From Theristus sp. LFF4_11 (lineage: Eukaryota; Nematoda; Chromadorea; Monhysterida; Xyalidae), in contig JASANC010005427.1 in the NCBI GenBank assembly GCA_030248135.1, positions 1-64,000 of the forward strand: a stretch of DNA of 64,000 nt, read 5' to 3'. Under the pieces are notes generated by a model that worked only from the letters and a program-made list of their open reading frames with translations, was not told the DNA's origin and did no database searches. Shown in pieces: positions 11,638 to 21,339 of this stretch (its first letter is position 1; every line of letters begins with the position of its first letter). The translations under genes and the position numbers were made by a program.

Positions 11638-11778
11638 CACTAAAGTGACCAATAACAACTAATGGTCTACTCCCTCCAGAGCCGAGGGCAAATTGGGCTC
11701 GGGGCAGTATTGTCCGTTTCCGCCGAAGTTTGGTACCTTCGGGTTTCCGAAACCGGCGCGTGACCAAATAAATAAATA
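11530..11778 (+). mobile_element. tRNA-derived SINE inserted in an NDOR1 exon
   Basis: The head resembles a tRNA, with an A box (TAGCGCAGGTG) and a B box (GTTCGAACCCC). Then come an AC microsatellite, a core hairpin holding TTTGGTACCTTCGGGTTTC (11728–11748) and a tail of AAAT repeats. It is flanked by the duplication AAGTTGT (11523–11529 and 11779–11785). Removing the element and one repeat copy joins two halves of an NDOR1 codon series in frame. A near copy lies at 14968–15193. Confidence 0.88.
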
Positions 11779-12012
11779 AAGTTGTTTGGCTGGAAAAGCC
11801 GACAGACAACGTGAGCGAGCGGATTGTGCCCGAGGCAGTTTTGACTGTGCACGAATGACGCAGCAGGGGAAATGGCACGTGCCCGTGGTCGAGAATCGAC
11901 GGCTCACCGCGGACGGACATTTCCAGGACTCTTGTTTGATCACGTTCGACATTGCTTACACCAGCATTAAGTACCAGGTCAGTTAGCTGCGTAGTTGTTT
12001 GGTTTTTGCAGC

Positions 12013-13380
12013 CAGGGTGTTTCACCCCCAAAATTTTTTGTTGCGATTTCAGGGGCTGACGCTTCTATTGTGCCCTAAACGCGTATGCCATGGGGACGAG
12101 GAGGGAAAATTCCTTGATAATTAAATTTAAATGAAAAAACGCGTCACAAGGAACCTGAAATCCTGTTACAATACAAATCAAGGTCGCTGAGTCCGAATAT
12201 GACGTTTAATTTGTTATACAAATTACTCCGCATCCTAAAAACGGCCTCTATAAAGACGAAAATGGAAAAAAATTTAAAAAATTGGAAACTAGTCAAAAAA
12301 AATCTGAAAACTAAGCCATAAACACAAATCGAGGTCGCTGAGTCCGAATATAACGTTTATTTTGCCATACAAATTACTCCGTACCCTAAAAACGGCCTCT
12401 ATAGGGACGAAAAGAGAAAAAATTAAAAAATCGGAAACTAGTCAAAAAAATCTGAAAACTAAGCCATAAACACAAATCGAGGTTGCTGAGTCCGAATATG
12501 ACGTTTATTTTGCCACAAGAATTACTCCGTACCCTAAAAACAATCTTTATAGAAACGTAAAAAGGGAAAATTTTTAAAAAAATCGGAAACTAGTTAAAAA
12601 AATCTGAAAACTAAGTCATATACACAAATCGAGGTTGCTGAGTCCGAATATGACGTTTATTTTGCTTATCGAATTACTCCGCACTTTAAAAACGGCCTTT
12701 ATAGGAACGAAAAAGGGGAAAATTTAAAAAAAAATGAAAACTAGTAAAAAATCTGAAAACTGAGCCATAAACTCAAATCGATTTAGGGTGCAGAGTAATT
12801 CGTACGGCAAAATAAACGTCATATTCGAACTCAGCAACCTCGATTTGTGTTTATGGCTTAGTTTTCAAATTTTTTTGACTAGTTTCCGATTTTTTCAATT
12901 TTTTTTCCTTTTCGTCCCTATAAAGGCCGTTTTTAAAGTGCGGAGTAATTCGTATGGCAAAATAAACGTTATATTCGGACTCAGCGACCTTGATTTGTGT
13001 TTATGGCTTAGTTTTCAGATTTTTTTTGACCAGTTTCCGACTTTTTCAATTTTTTCCCTTTCCGTCCCTATAGAAGCCGTTTTTATGGCGCGGAGTAATT
13101 CGTATAAAAAAAATAAACGTCATATTCGGACTCAGCGACCTTGATTTGTATTGTAACAGGATTTCAGGTTCCTTGTGACGCGTTTTTTCATTTAAATTTA
13201 ATTATCAAGGATTTTTCCCTCCTCGTCCCCATGGCATACGCGTTTTGGGCACAATATGAACGTCGGGCAAACTTCTAAATAAGATTTTTCAAACTCAGCG
13301 TAGCCGAAACCCCCCTTCTGTCACGGTTTCAGCCCCTGAAATTGCAACAAAAAATTTTGGGGGTGGGAGGAAACACCCTG
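12013..13380. mobile_element. 1.4-kb fold-back hAT-like element built of inverted satellite arms
   Basis: The ends are CAGGGTGTTTC and its inverse, flanked by perfect 8-bp copies of TTTGCAGC (12005–12012 and 13381–13388). Inside, the left arm carries about four tandem copies of a roughly 140-bp unit. Each unit contains CTGAGTCCGAATATGACG, AATTACTCCG and ACGGCCTCTATA. At about 12780 the orientation flips and similar units continue inverted to the right end. The whole element could fold into one giant hairpin. It sits in an intron of the NDOR1 pseudogene. No transposase frame is seen, so it is non-autonomous. Confidence 0.88.
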
Positions 13381-14096
13381 TTTGCAGCATACTTGTGTTG
13401 AGAACTTTGTCACGTTTAAAATTACCTTGTCACAAAGCTTTGCTTAGTGCAGCCGGGTGACGTGCTACTGGTGCAGCCATCAAACCTCGACGACACGGTG
13501 GCCGACTTTGTTGAAATGTTCAAGCTGCGTTGCCGTGTCAGCACACAGGTGCACATTTAACCGAGCTCACGTGACTCTCGGCTGGCTGCAACGCTGCCAC
13601 AGAGTACAGACCACCGTCGGCTACATCGTGCGTCATTATTTCGACCTGCAGTCGGTGCCGCGGCGTTTGTTCTTTCGCATTCCAGCGAGAACGCCTGCTG
13701 GAGTTGTGCGCTGCCGAGAACTGGACGATCTCTATTCTCTACATGACGAAAGCGAGACAAACAGATTCCTTTGAATGCGACGTAGTTCGTTTTCCAATCT
13801 GTCAACGTCGCGTCGCAAGCAGCGCTACGGACAGTACTATTTTTATGTTTTCGTTCCACACATTGTTGCTCGATTTTGCTGAAGTGACGTGCTTTTTCAG
13901 ATGAGCCGTCGCCGTCTCGTGGAGAAATCGAACGTTCCAACAAGAAAAAAATCGAAACGGAACTCTGCAGCTGAACAATATCTTCCAACAAACCTCGCGC
14001 ATTCGGCCTCCACATCGCCACTCGCATGGACATGAAGTGCTTCAATGAGATGAGCCGCTCCCACATGGACATAAAATGCTTCGATACAATTGAAGT

Positions 14097-14218
14097 TTTT
14101 TTTATTTGAAGCACGCTCCCACCGATTCCCGAAACCCGAAGGTACCAATCTCCGGTGGGTTTAGGAAACGGACGGTTCACCATCCCGTGGAACCAATACC
14201 CTCGCCACCTGATGTACG
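14097..14218 (-). mobile_element. SINE fragment with the shared core hairpin
   Basis: Read on the minus strand it runs GGTGGCGAGGGTATTGGTTC, then GGGATGGTGAACCGTCCG, and a hairpin CCCACCG…CGGTGGG around TTGGTACCTTCGGGTTTC (14118–14159). It ends with GCGTGCTTCAAAT. The same order occurs on the plus strand at 28265–28385, so both belong to one family. The upstream part differs between the copies. Confidence 0.7.
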
Positions 14219-14967
14219 ATGTACATGATGGCAGTTTTAACGTAATGAAGTGAAGCGGCATCAGCCGCTGCAAATTACGGCCCGAGCCGAACCCGACCAC
14301 GTGCGTTTTGCAGCGCCTCACCCCTCACGTCATCATTCATGCTGAAGCTGCGGCCTGAACGTCTCAGAGAACGCATTGCATTCGCAAAACTGAAAGGAAA
14401 GACAATACAGTAAACTAAACTCTGTGTTCACAACCTCTGTGCTGGTACATTTTCAGGCCGTCCCAGAATGGACGGAGGTGCTGCAGTATTTTCGAGGCTC
14501 TGAACTGCAGCTTTATTTCAGGAAAATTCTCAAGGACAATCTGAAGGCGGTTCATAAGCCCCAGTACGTTGATCAGATCGCGAAGGCGGCGCAGGGCGAT
14601 GTTCGAGAAAAAGGACGAGCGAAAAGTGATGGAGAAGATTTGTGCGGAGCTCGGTGCGCCTCTTTGGAGTTTACATTTTTGGATCTTCAATCAGTCTGTT
14701 AATGATTGGCTGTATCTTGACGTTCAAGCAATCAGTGGGTCAAAATGCGGGAACGCTATGTGAATGTGAGAATTGAGTTGCTTTGTCATGTCGAAAATTT
14801 ACCCAACTTTGCATCTGGCACGCTGATTGGCTGCGTCGGGTAGGTCGAAGCGGTCGGGTTAGTCAGCGATCTGAATCTGATAGCAAACCATTCAGCGAGT
14901 TTTGCGTTGTTTTGAGTGTCGCTAAAATTAGTTTTCCGAATGCCTTTTTTTTCAGAGCTGATCAAGT

Positions 14968-15193
14968 CGCGTCTGTAGCGCAGGTGTAGAGTTTTCGTCT
15001 ACCGTTCTGTAGGTGGAAAGTTCGAACCCCGCTGCGGACAAGACACACACTAGATAAACAAAAGTGACCAATCCTCCAGAGCCGAGGGCAAATTGGGCTC
15101 GAGGCAGTATTGCCCGTTTCCGCCGGAGTTTGGTACCTTCGGGTTTCCGAAACCGGCGCGCGACCAAATAAATAAATATAAATAAATAAATAA
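14968..15193 (+). mobile_element. tRNA-derived SINE, second copy
   Basis: Nearly identical to the SINE at 11530–11778: the same tRNA-like head (CGCGTCTGTAGCGCAGG), B box GTTCGAACCCC, core hairpin CGCCGG…CCGGCG around TTTGGTACCTTCGGGTTTC (15121–15158) and AAAT-repeat tail. The AC microsatellite is shorter. It lies between the two ABCE1 fragments. I could not define its target duplication. Confidence 0.85.
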
Positions 15194-15430
15194 GATTGTT
15201 GGATCGCAACATTGACGAATAATCAGGTGAACTGCAGCGCTTCGCGATCGCGATCGTTTGTGTACAGAATGCTGATGTGTAGGTTTGCTTTTGTTCGCGA
15301 GTCGAAAGCATTCCTACAAAGCTAGTCAGGCCGAAATTCATTTCTGAAACGACATTCACATGGATTTTTTTTCAAAACCAAGTCACTGTTCTTTATCTCC
15401 CCATTTGCAGTTAGTACTTTTTATTTTGGA

Positions 15431-15557
15431 TCGGAGACTCAATGCGCGCATAGATAGGGTAAACAGTTTCATGCATGACGCGGGAATTCAAACTTGGTAA
15501 AATGATCCGCGTCCCCTACATAGGACCGAGTCACTTTAACGATTTTGAGTTGCCACA
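15431..15557 (+). repeat. Dispersed repeat with CAGTTTCATGCATGACGC (copy a)
   Basis: One of four copies of a roughly 125-bp repeat; the others are at 28621–28740, 30490–30620 and 38961–39088 (inverted). They share GAGACTCAATGCGC near one end, CAGTTTCATGCATGACGC with GGAATTCAAA in the middle and TTTTGAATTGCCACA at the other end. The inner GGAATTCAAA and outer TTTGAATTGCC are inverted to each other, so this may be a MITE. Confidence 0.6.
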
Positions 15558-17343
15558 GAACGATTGAAACTGGTTTCCTTTCTCCGACCTGATCTGTGTC
15601 CTGTACGGTGAGCCGGGCGCCTATGGCGTTGTGACGCTGCCGACGACGCTGAAGCTAATTGGACCACTTGAACAAGACACAACGACGAAGAAGTGCAACT
15701 GGATGGCAGTGGGTCGCCGATTTTCTCAAAGTTCTTCTGGATTTGGTCGTGATGTTTTTTGCTACCTATCTTTATCTTGGTGTGATTAAATTGTCGCATA
15801 ACATTGGGAGGTATTTGATTGTTTATTTAAAAGAAATACTTGACTTGCTGTGGTTTCATTGTCTGTCAATCATCAGATACGTCATTTTTGTGGAGTCTGA
15901 CGCTGCTTTGCATTGGTGAGATCAAAAAGTTGCAGAAACGGTTAAATTTGTTAGTTATTTTGATGCCAATTTCAATTTGTCATTGCAAAGTCAACAGCAA
16001 AAAAATGTGTGTGTGTGTGTCTTCACCATTTTCTAATCGTGCCTGTGATGTGCATCGCCGCATTCTGCTTTATCAAGGTTTTTGCAAGAGCAGTGGAACG
16101 AATCCCGTCAGCGTAATCCATACTGTGAGGTGAGCAGTGAGATCGCGACGTCGCTCTAAGACATTTTTGTTTTGTTCACGGACAAATCAAAACCGCCTAT
16201 TTTTGCAATGGAAGCGTTGTTTAAACTTTTTAACCATGAAAGAAATTGAAATGGACTTTTTTGGGTTACGGTAGTTTAGACTAATAGGCCAACCGGTTTT
16301 CCTCCGGGATTTTGGAAAAAAAAATTAATTAGTTAAAAATTAATTTTTTTTAATTAAAAAAAGTCGGGATTTTTTTCGAACCCTACCTTAACCCCCCTCC
16401 CCCCCTACATCAAATTTTCCTCCGGCATTTAAAAAAATTAATTAAAAAATGTAGAAAAATAAAAAAATCGGGATTTTCACTTTTTTCGTCGAACCGAACC
16501 CCACGCTTTAAGCGCCATTCATGGAGGTTGAAGCGCGCTGAAGCGCGCTGACGCGCTTCACTTTGCTACACATTCACGAAGCAAAAAAACAGCGCGCTTC
16601 AGCGTGCGTCAACGCGCTTCAGTTTTGGAGCACATGCGCATTCACGGACGCGCGCGCTGAAGCGCGCTGACGCGCGCTGACCAGCTTCATCATGAATGAA
16701 GAAATGAAGCTGCGTCAGCCGCTGCGGCTTTTTAGGTTTTTTGCCCATTCACGAACGCGCGCGCTGAAGCGCGCTGACGCGCGCTGAAGTGCGCTATCAT
16801 GAATGATGAAATGAAGCTGCGTCAGCCGCTGCGGCATTTGATGTCCGGACATCAAATTTGTGTGTGCAAAATCGCTGATTGTTGCTGTCAGTGACAATCT
16901 TTCACAAATGTTGCAAGACTTTTTTGTTAAATCATTTAGTACTTTTCTGACAGATTCTGAACAGTATTGTATAGCGTAATTAGTCTCAAAATAAGTGAGA
17001 ATACGAATACTCAACAAAGCAGAAAAGTAGTGCAAGAAATTTATGTGAAATTTATGTGAACTGTACCCGTGCGACGGTGTGGGGTACTGATTTGCGCAGC
17101 CCTTAAAACCGGTGTGCAGCCCGCAAGAACAAGCTTTGCTAGCTTTGCTTCATTACACCGGCTGCCTTGCAAACTGCAAAAAGGGCCAAATTCATTCAGA
17201 ATGCTTTTTTGTACTTGGGTTGGCTTGTGGCCACGCATAAATGCGTAAAAACGATGTTATACGGTTTGGCGTGAAACCTTTTTCCTTTTTTAGCGTTGCC
17301 ACGGTGTAGAGCATTGCAAAAAAATTTCATCAACGGCAGCACA

Positions 17344-19230
17344 TCTATAATACTAAGATAGTAACTGTGTATGTAAGTAAGTCAGGTCCGTTCCGCTACG
17401 TTGATTGGCTATTAAAATTTACAAGTTTGAGCCAATTTTGCTATTTAAGTCATCATCAGCTGAATACTCATACTCCATTTTCTAATGACAACGCAAAGTT
17501 CAAATCGTCATTCCACATGACGTTAGTCATCATGATGCCTTTTGCTCAAGAGCGACAACAAACAAGCGAGACAATCGTAAGAATTGCAAGAACTCCATTG
17601 TAGACGATGGAGTGTTTTTCACAAAAAACGAGTTTTTAAAACAATCGCTTGCAAGTTGATCGCTCTTTTCACAAGGTAGACTTTTTATAAAGCCGGTGTT
17701 TACAACGAGTATTTAGAAAATCGTTGCTTTTTCCTTCATTTGTTTTTTATCATAGAAAATGCGTCACTTAGGATAGAAAAGCTACATAACAAAACAAAAG
17801 CGACCGTTTTACACAATGGGTACTCAGAAACGTGTTGCTTTTTGTTGCACTCGATCAAAAAGAACTGGCTTAGGTTAGGGTAAGCGGGGAAAAGAAGTAA
17901 ACATTCAAAACAAAAGCGGGAGCTTTGCTACGGGTGTTCAGTATGTAGAAAATCGTTGCTTTTTCCTTCATTTGTTTTTTATCATAGAAAATTCATCACT
18001 TAGGATAGAAAAGCTACATAACAAAACAAAAGCGACCGTTTTACACAATGGGTACTCAGAAACGAGTTGCTTTTTGTTGCACTCGATCAAAAAGAACTGG
18101 CTTAGGTTAGAGTAAGCGGGGAAAAGAAGTAAACATTCAAAACAAAAGCGGGAGCTTTGCTACGGATATTCAGCAAAATGTTGCTGTTTTGTCATTTCCA
18201 TTCTATCAAAAATCCTTGGCTAAGGTTAGGGTTAAAAATAAGAGCAGTAAACATACCACACAAAAGTGGCTGTTTTGCAGCGAATATTCAGAAAAGTTTT
18301 GCATTTTTCGTCATTTAAACTTTAAAAGGCTTGGCTTAGGTGAGCTTTGCTACGGGTATTCAGTAAAATGTTGCTGTTTTGTCATTTCCATTCTATCAAA
18401 AATCCTTGGCTAAGGTTAGGGTTAAAGGTAAGAGTAGTAAACATACCACACAAAAGTGGCCGTTTTGCAGCGAATATTCAGAAAAGTTTTGCATTTTTCG
18501 TCATTTAAACTTTAAAAGGCTTAGCTTAGGTTAGAGTAAGCGGGAAAAAGAAGCAACTTATCAAAACGAAAGTTGGCGTTTTGCAACAATTGTTCAGAAG
18601 TGTTGCCTTTTTGACATTTACACTCTAAAAGGCCTGGCTTAGGTTAGGGTAAGCGGGTAAAAAACCATTACCAAGTCAAAAGCGGGTGCTTTCCAATGGG
18701 TATTTAGAACAGTGTTGCCTATTCAGAAATGACAGCTGACTGAAGCAGATTGCTTTTCTTAATCCTGTATTTTAAACTGAAACAAAAACTTAAACCGGTA
18801 TCAGTTAATTGTTGTTAACCAAACGACATTGTTTTTATATATTTTTTTTTAACAGGAATGGCGATTGAACAACATGTGACGACATTGAAAAGCTAACCAA
18901 ACAAGATTAATTTTAAAACTTTAAGCGGGAATGGCTGTTAATTGTTGCTGATCAAAGGAGATTGTTTTTTTTGATACTTTAAACGGGAAGGACAGTGGAA
19001 TGCAACTGATTAGCAAAGAATGAAAAGACAAATAATTGACATTGAAAAGCTAATAAATGCGAGAATTGATTTTGATACTTTAATAGGGAATTGCAGTTGT
19101 TTGTTGCTGATTAAAAAGGTTGCGGATTTTGAGTCCGCGTCGTGGGCAGGGTCAAAAGGGGAAAACCAACTCAAAAATAATAGTTGTATTTATCAGCTAA
19201 CCGTGCCGTAGGCACGGGTCAATTTGCTAG
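17344..19230 (+). mobile_element. Non-autonomous Helitron 1
   Basis: The 5' end is TCTATAATACTAAGATAGTA, a classic Helitron start with TC after a host A. The 3' end has the hairpin CCGTGCC-GTA-GGCACGG, then nine bases and CTAG, followed by a host T. The interior carries degenerate tandem repeats of about 100–200 bp. Each has GGCTTAGGTTAGGGTAAGCGGG-like lines and GTTGCTTTTTG blocks. No Rep/helicase frame is present, so it depends on an autonomous relative. Confidence 0.88.
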
Positions 19231-19416
19231 TGATTAGTGAATGTTGCACAAATCAAAAGATCAAAACATTCACTGAAACGGCAAAAACAACGAATCGAAG
19301 CGGTATAAGTGTGTACTAAACAGCACGTACGGAGACAACACAGACAACAGCACAAAACGATAAAACTGAACGACATTTAATGAACAAACACCTAGAGAGC
19401 TTCCCGCCTGTCAACT

Positions 19417-19487
19417 ACTATAGTGCAGTGGTAACATGTTGTGACTGTCAGCACAGAGGCCAAAGTTCGAAACCCGTCTTAGCCCAG
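19417..19487 (+). other. tRNA-like segment (probable SINE head)
   Basis: An A-box-like TAGTGCAGTGG followed 40 bases later by a B-box-like AGTTCGAAACCC. The stems do not close well enough for a functional tRNA, so a SINE head or tRNA pseudogene is likelier. Confidence 0.35.
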
Positions 19488-20107
19488 TTGTTTTTATCGT
19501 TTTTATCTGTTGGTTTCTTTCACAAACGCAGCACAATAAAACTTACTGTATTCCTCAATTAATTTAATTTTACCACAATTAAATTCATTCCCTTTTTGGT
19601 CTGCATCTATCACAATTGAAAGCGCAGAAATTATGCAAATACGTTTCATTTTTCAGACAAGCCGCTGCGGCATTTGGGGTCCGGACATCAAAAGCCGCAG
19701 CGGCTGACGCAGCTTCATTTCTTCATTCATGATGAAGCTGGTCAGCGCGCTTCAGCGCGCTTCAGCGCGCGCGTTCGTGAATGGACAAAAAACCTAAAAA
19801 GCCGCAGCGGCTGACGCAGCTTCATTTCTTCATTCATGATGAAGCTGGTCAGCGCGCGTCAGCGCGCTTCAGCGCGCGCTTGCATGAATGGGCCTTTAGT
19901 GGAGAAGCTTTGGTTAGAGACGACAACCAAACAATACACAACATCGCAAAGCTTCGTCATAATGATATCACCCAGCCCCCGCATCAGCACATTGCTCATT
20001 GCTCATGATCCACTGGCGCGCCCCTTGCACACGACACGCACCCATTTTTCTCGTATAAAAGGGCTTGGCATGCTTTCTTCCTTGCACACACGATTGGTAA
20101 TTATCGT

Positions 20108-20197
20108 GGCATTCTTGGAAAAGACAACTCCTAGTCTGCGAATCATCCCGCCTTGATGAACAATACAAGGACTGCCACATTTATTCGGCCATGCTGG
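20108..20197 (+). repeat. Partial copy of the 268-bp MITE family
   Basis: It contains AAAAGACAACTCCTAGTCTGC and TTTATTCGGCCATG, matching one end of the elements at 36481–36748 and 52158–52425. The other terminus is missing. Confidence 0.6.
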
Positions 20198-20785
20198 CCA
20201 TGGCGAGGACGGAAATTAATTGTTGCAAAATATTTTTGTTCACTCTGTACAACCATGCTGGTCGGCAACCAAGAGAACCACTCGCGGCGGCGCTCGTTGT
20301 AAACAATGAATTGTTTCAGTTTCTGAACTTGTACGTTGTAACAACACAATTTCGATGAACAAATTGAGCAAGAATTTCAACCATTCCTTGTATTCGTCAA
20401 CGAAGAACAAGCATGGAATTCACTGCCGTAGACGAATTCAAAAGAACGCTGAGCCTTTTTGTGTTTGTTCAAAATTCAACTTTTGTGTTATTCCGCATTT
20501 GCTGTCCGCTGTTTTTGCAATGCAGGAGCTTGATATTTACTGAGTGGACAGACACGTCGCACTGAAAGCTCAAAAAGACCAGACCGCAAGCGAACAGCAA
20601 CACTTGTGTTGCAAAGCTTGCATATTTGCGGTGTGTAACCATTGTTGCGGTCTGTTGAGCTTGCGGATTTTCCGTTCTGCTCGCATTCCGCTGTAGAAAA
20701 GTTTTTTTCCACTTCGCTGCCGGTACAACGATGACAGAAGCTGCGACTTTTCCCGCTACCTTCCGGGTTTCGAAGGCTCGTAGGC

Positions 20786-20852
20786 CCCGGGGGCGGGGGG
20801 CCAAGGGCGGGAGCTCGGGGGGGGGGGGTGGGGTAGGGGAGCGGGGGCTAAT
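20786..20852. repeat. G-rich low-complexity tract
   Basis: Runs of G including a 12-G block near 20818. It begins with CTACCTTCCGGGTTTCGAAGG (20753–20773), which looks like a degraded copy of the SINE core. Confidence 0.6.
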
Positions 20853-21339
20853 TTTAAAAATCTGTTGTATATGTTGTTGTGTTCTTTCTTGGTTAAATTT
20901 TCAGCCCACGCCCCACAGCCGTTGGCGAACTAGAGCCGATTCTTATCGTGTAGTTTTCTGGATTACCCTGTATAATAGTGGAATTATAAGAGGTTCTGTG
21001 TACATTGTCAAGCTTGGCTGTCTCGATTGGATTTTTTTTCTTTAAAAAACCTTTATGTCTTGTGACCACTGACCGCCTTGAACTTAAACAGTGTTACCTA
21101 CCAGTCCAACAACGTCTTTTTATTTGTTCTCGCAATAATACCCAAATGGGCAGGAAATGAGATACATCGTTACACATAATATACGAACGCAAAACTGGAC
21201 AGAACACTACAAACTATAAGAATAGAATTGTCAATAGCTTCAAAATGAACGGACAAAAAACATAAAATAATGCATTTTACAAATACAAACAGGAACCGAC
21301 TTCGATCGTCGCGCTAGCACCGAAAATAACTTCGCTCAA

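Larger units (their letters stand above)
10985..13776 (+). pseudogene. NDOR1: NADPH-dependent diflavin oxidoreductase (NDOR1/Tah18) pseudogene
   Basis: NDOR1 passes electrons from NADPH through FAD and FMN to the Fe–S assembly factor CIAPIN1. Conserved pieces appear in the right order. Around 11060–11128 is LKFAVLGLGDSTYQKFNFAAKKL of the flavodoxin domain. After a frameshift at about 11129 comes RRLIQLGPTAICPIGLADDQ, ending at a good donor (11213). Next is EPWVADLWSVVAPDIQVDE (from 11434), then an exon interrupted by a SINE at 11530, whose removal restores a continuous reading frame. Another shift near 11850 leads to RRLTADGHFQDSCLITFDI. After the intron holding a fold-back element comes QPGDVLLVQPSNLDDTVADF (about 13450). 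A further break follows FDLQSVPRRLFF before QRERLLELCAAENW. The FMN start and the NADP-binding half are missing. At least three frameshifts plus the exonic insertion make this a pseudogene. Confidence 0.85.
14457..15650 (+). pseudogene. ABCE1: ABCE1 (RNase L inhibitor/Rli1) pseudogene fragments
   Basis: ABCE1 is the Fe–S ABC ATPase that splits ribosomes. One exon-like piece begins after a TTTTCAG acceptor at about 14457. It reads [20 protein letters not shown] then [16 protein letters not shown], which matches the segment after the first Walker A. A frameshift with a small deletion near 14600 is needed to continue into [17 protein letters not shown] second piece at about 15587–15645 reads SDLICVLYGEPGAYGVVTLP, the segment after the first nucleotide-binding domain. 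The intervening signature and Walker B region is absent; a SINE lies there instead. Walker A, the Fe–S domain and the second ATPase domain are not found, so this cannot be a working gene. Confidence 0.8.
16511..19895. mobile_element. Harbinger-like inverted-repeat element enclosing a Helitron
   Basis: The left end AGCGCCATTCATG and the inverted right end AGGCCCATTCATG are flanked by TTA on both sides (16508–16510 and 19896–19898). This fits PIF/Harbinger and the smaller MITE at 5818–5906. The arms (16511–16850 and about 19665–19895) are inverted and made of alternating GCGCGCTGAAGCGCG blocks, GAAGCTGCGTCAGCCGCTGC and GTCCGGACATCAAA. A complete Helitron (17344–19230) lies between the arms. Two separate MITEs in opposite orientation are the alternative reading. 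Confidence 0.55.

Noticed and set aside
13557..14321. 254-codon minus-strand frame
   Set aside because: It crosses the NDOR1 pseudogene antisense and a SINE; no domain recognised.
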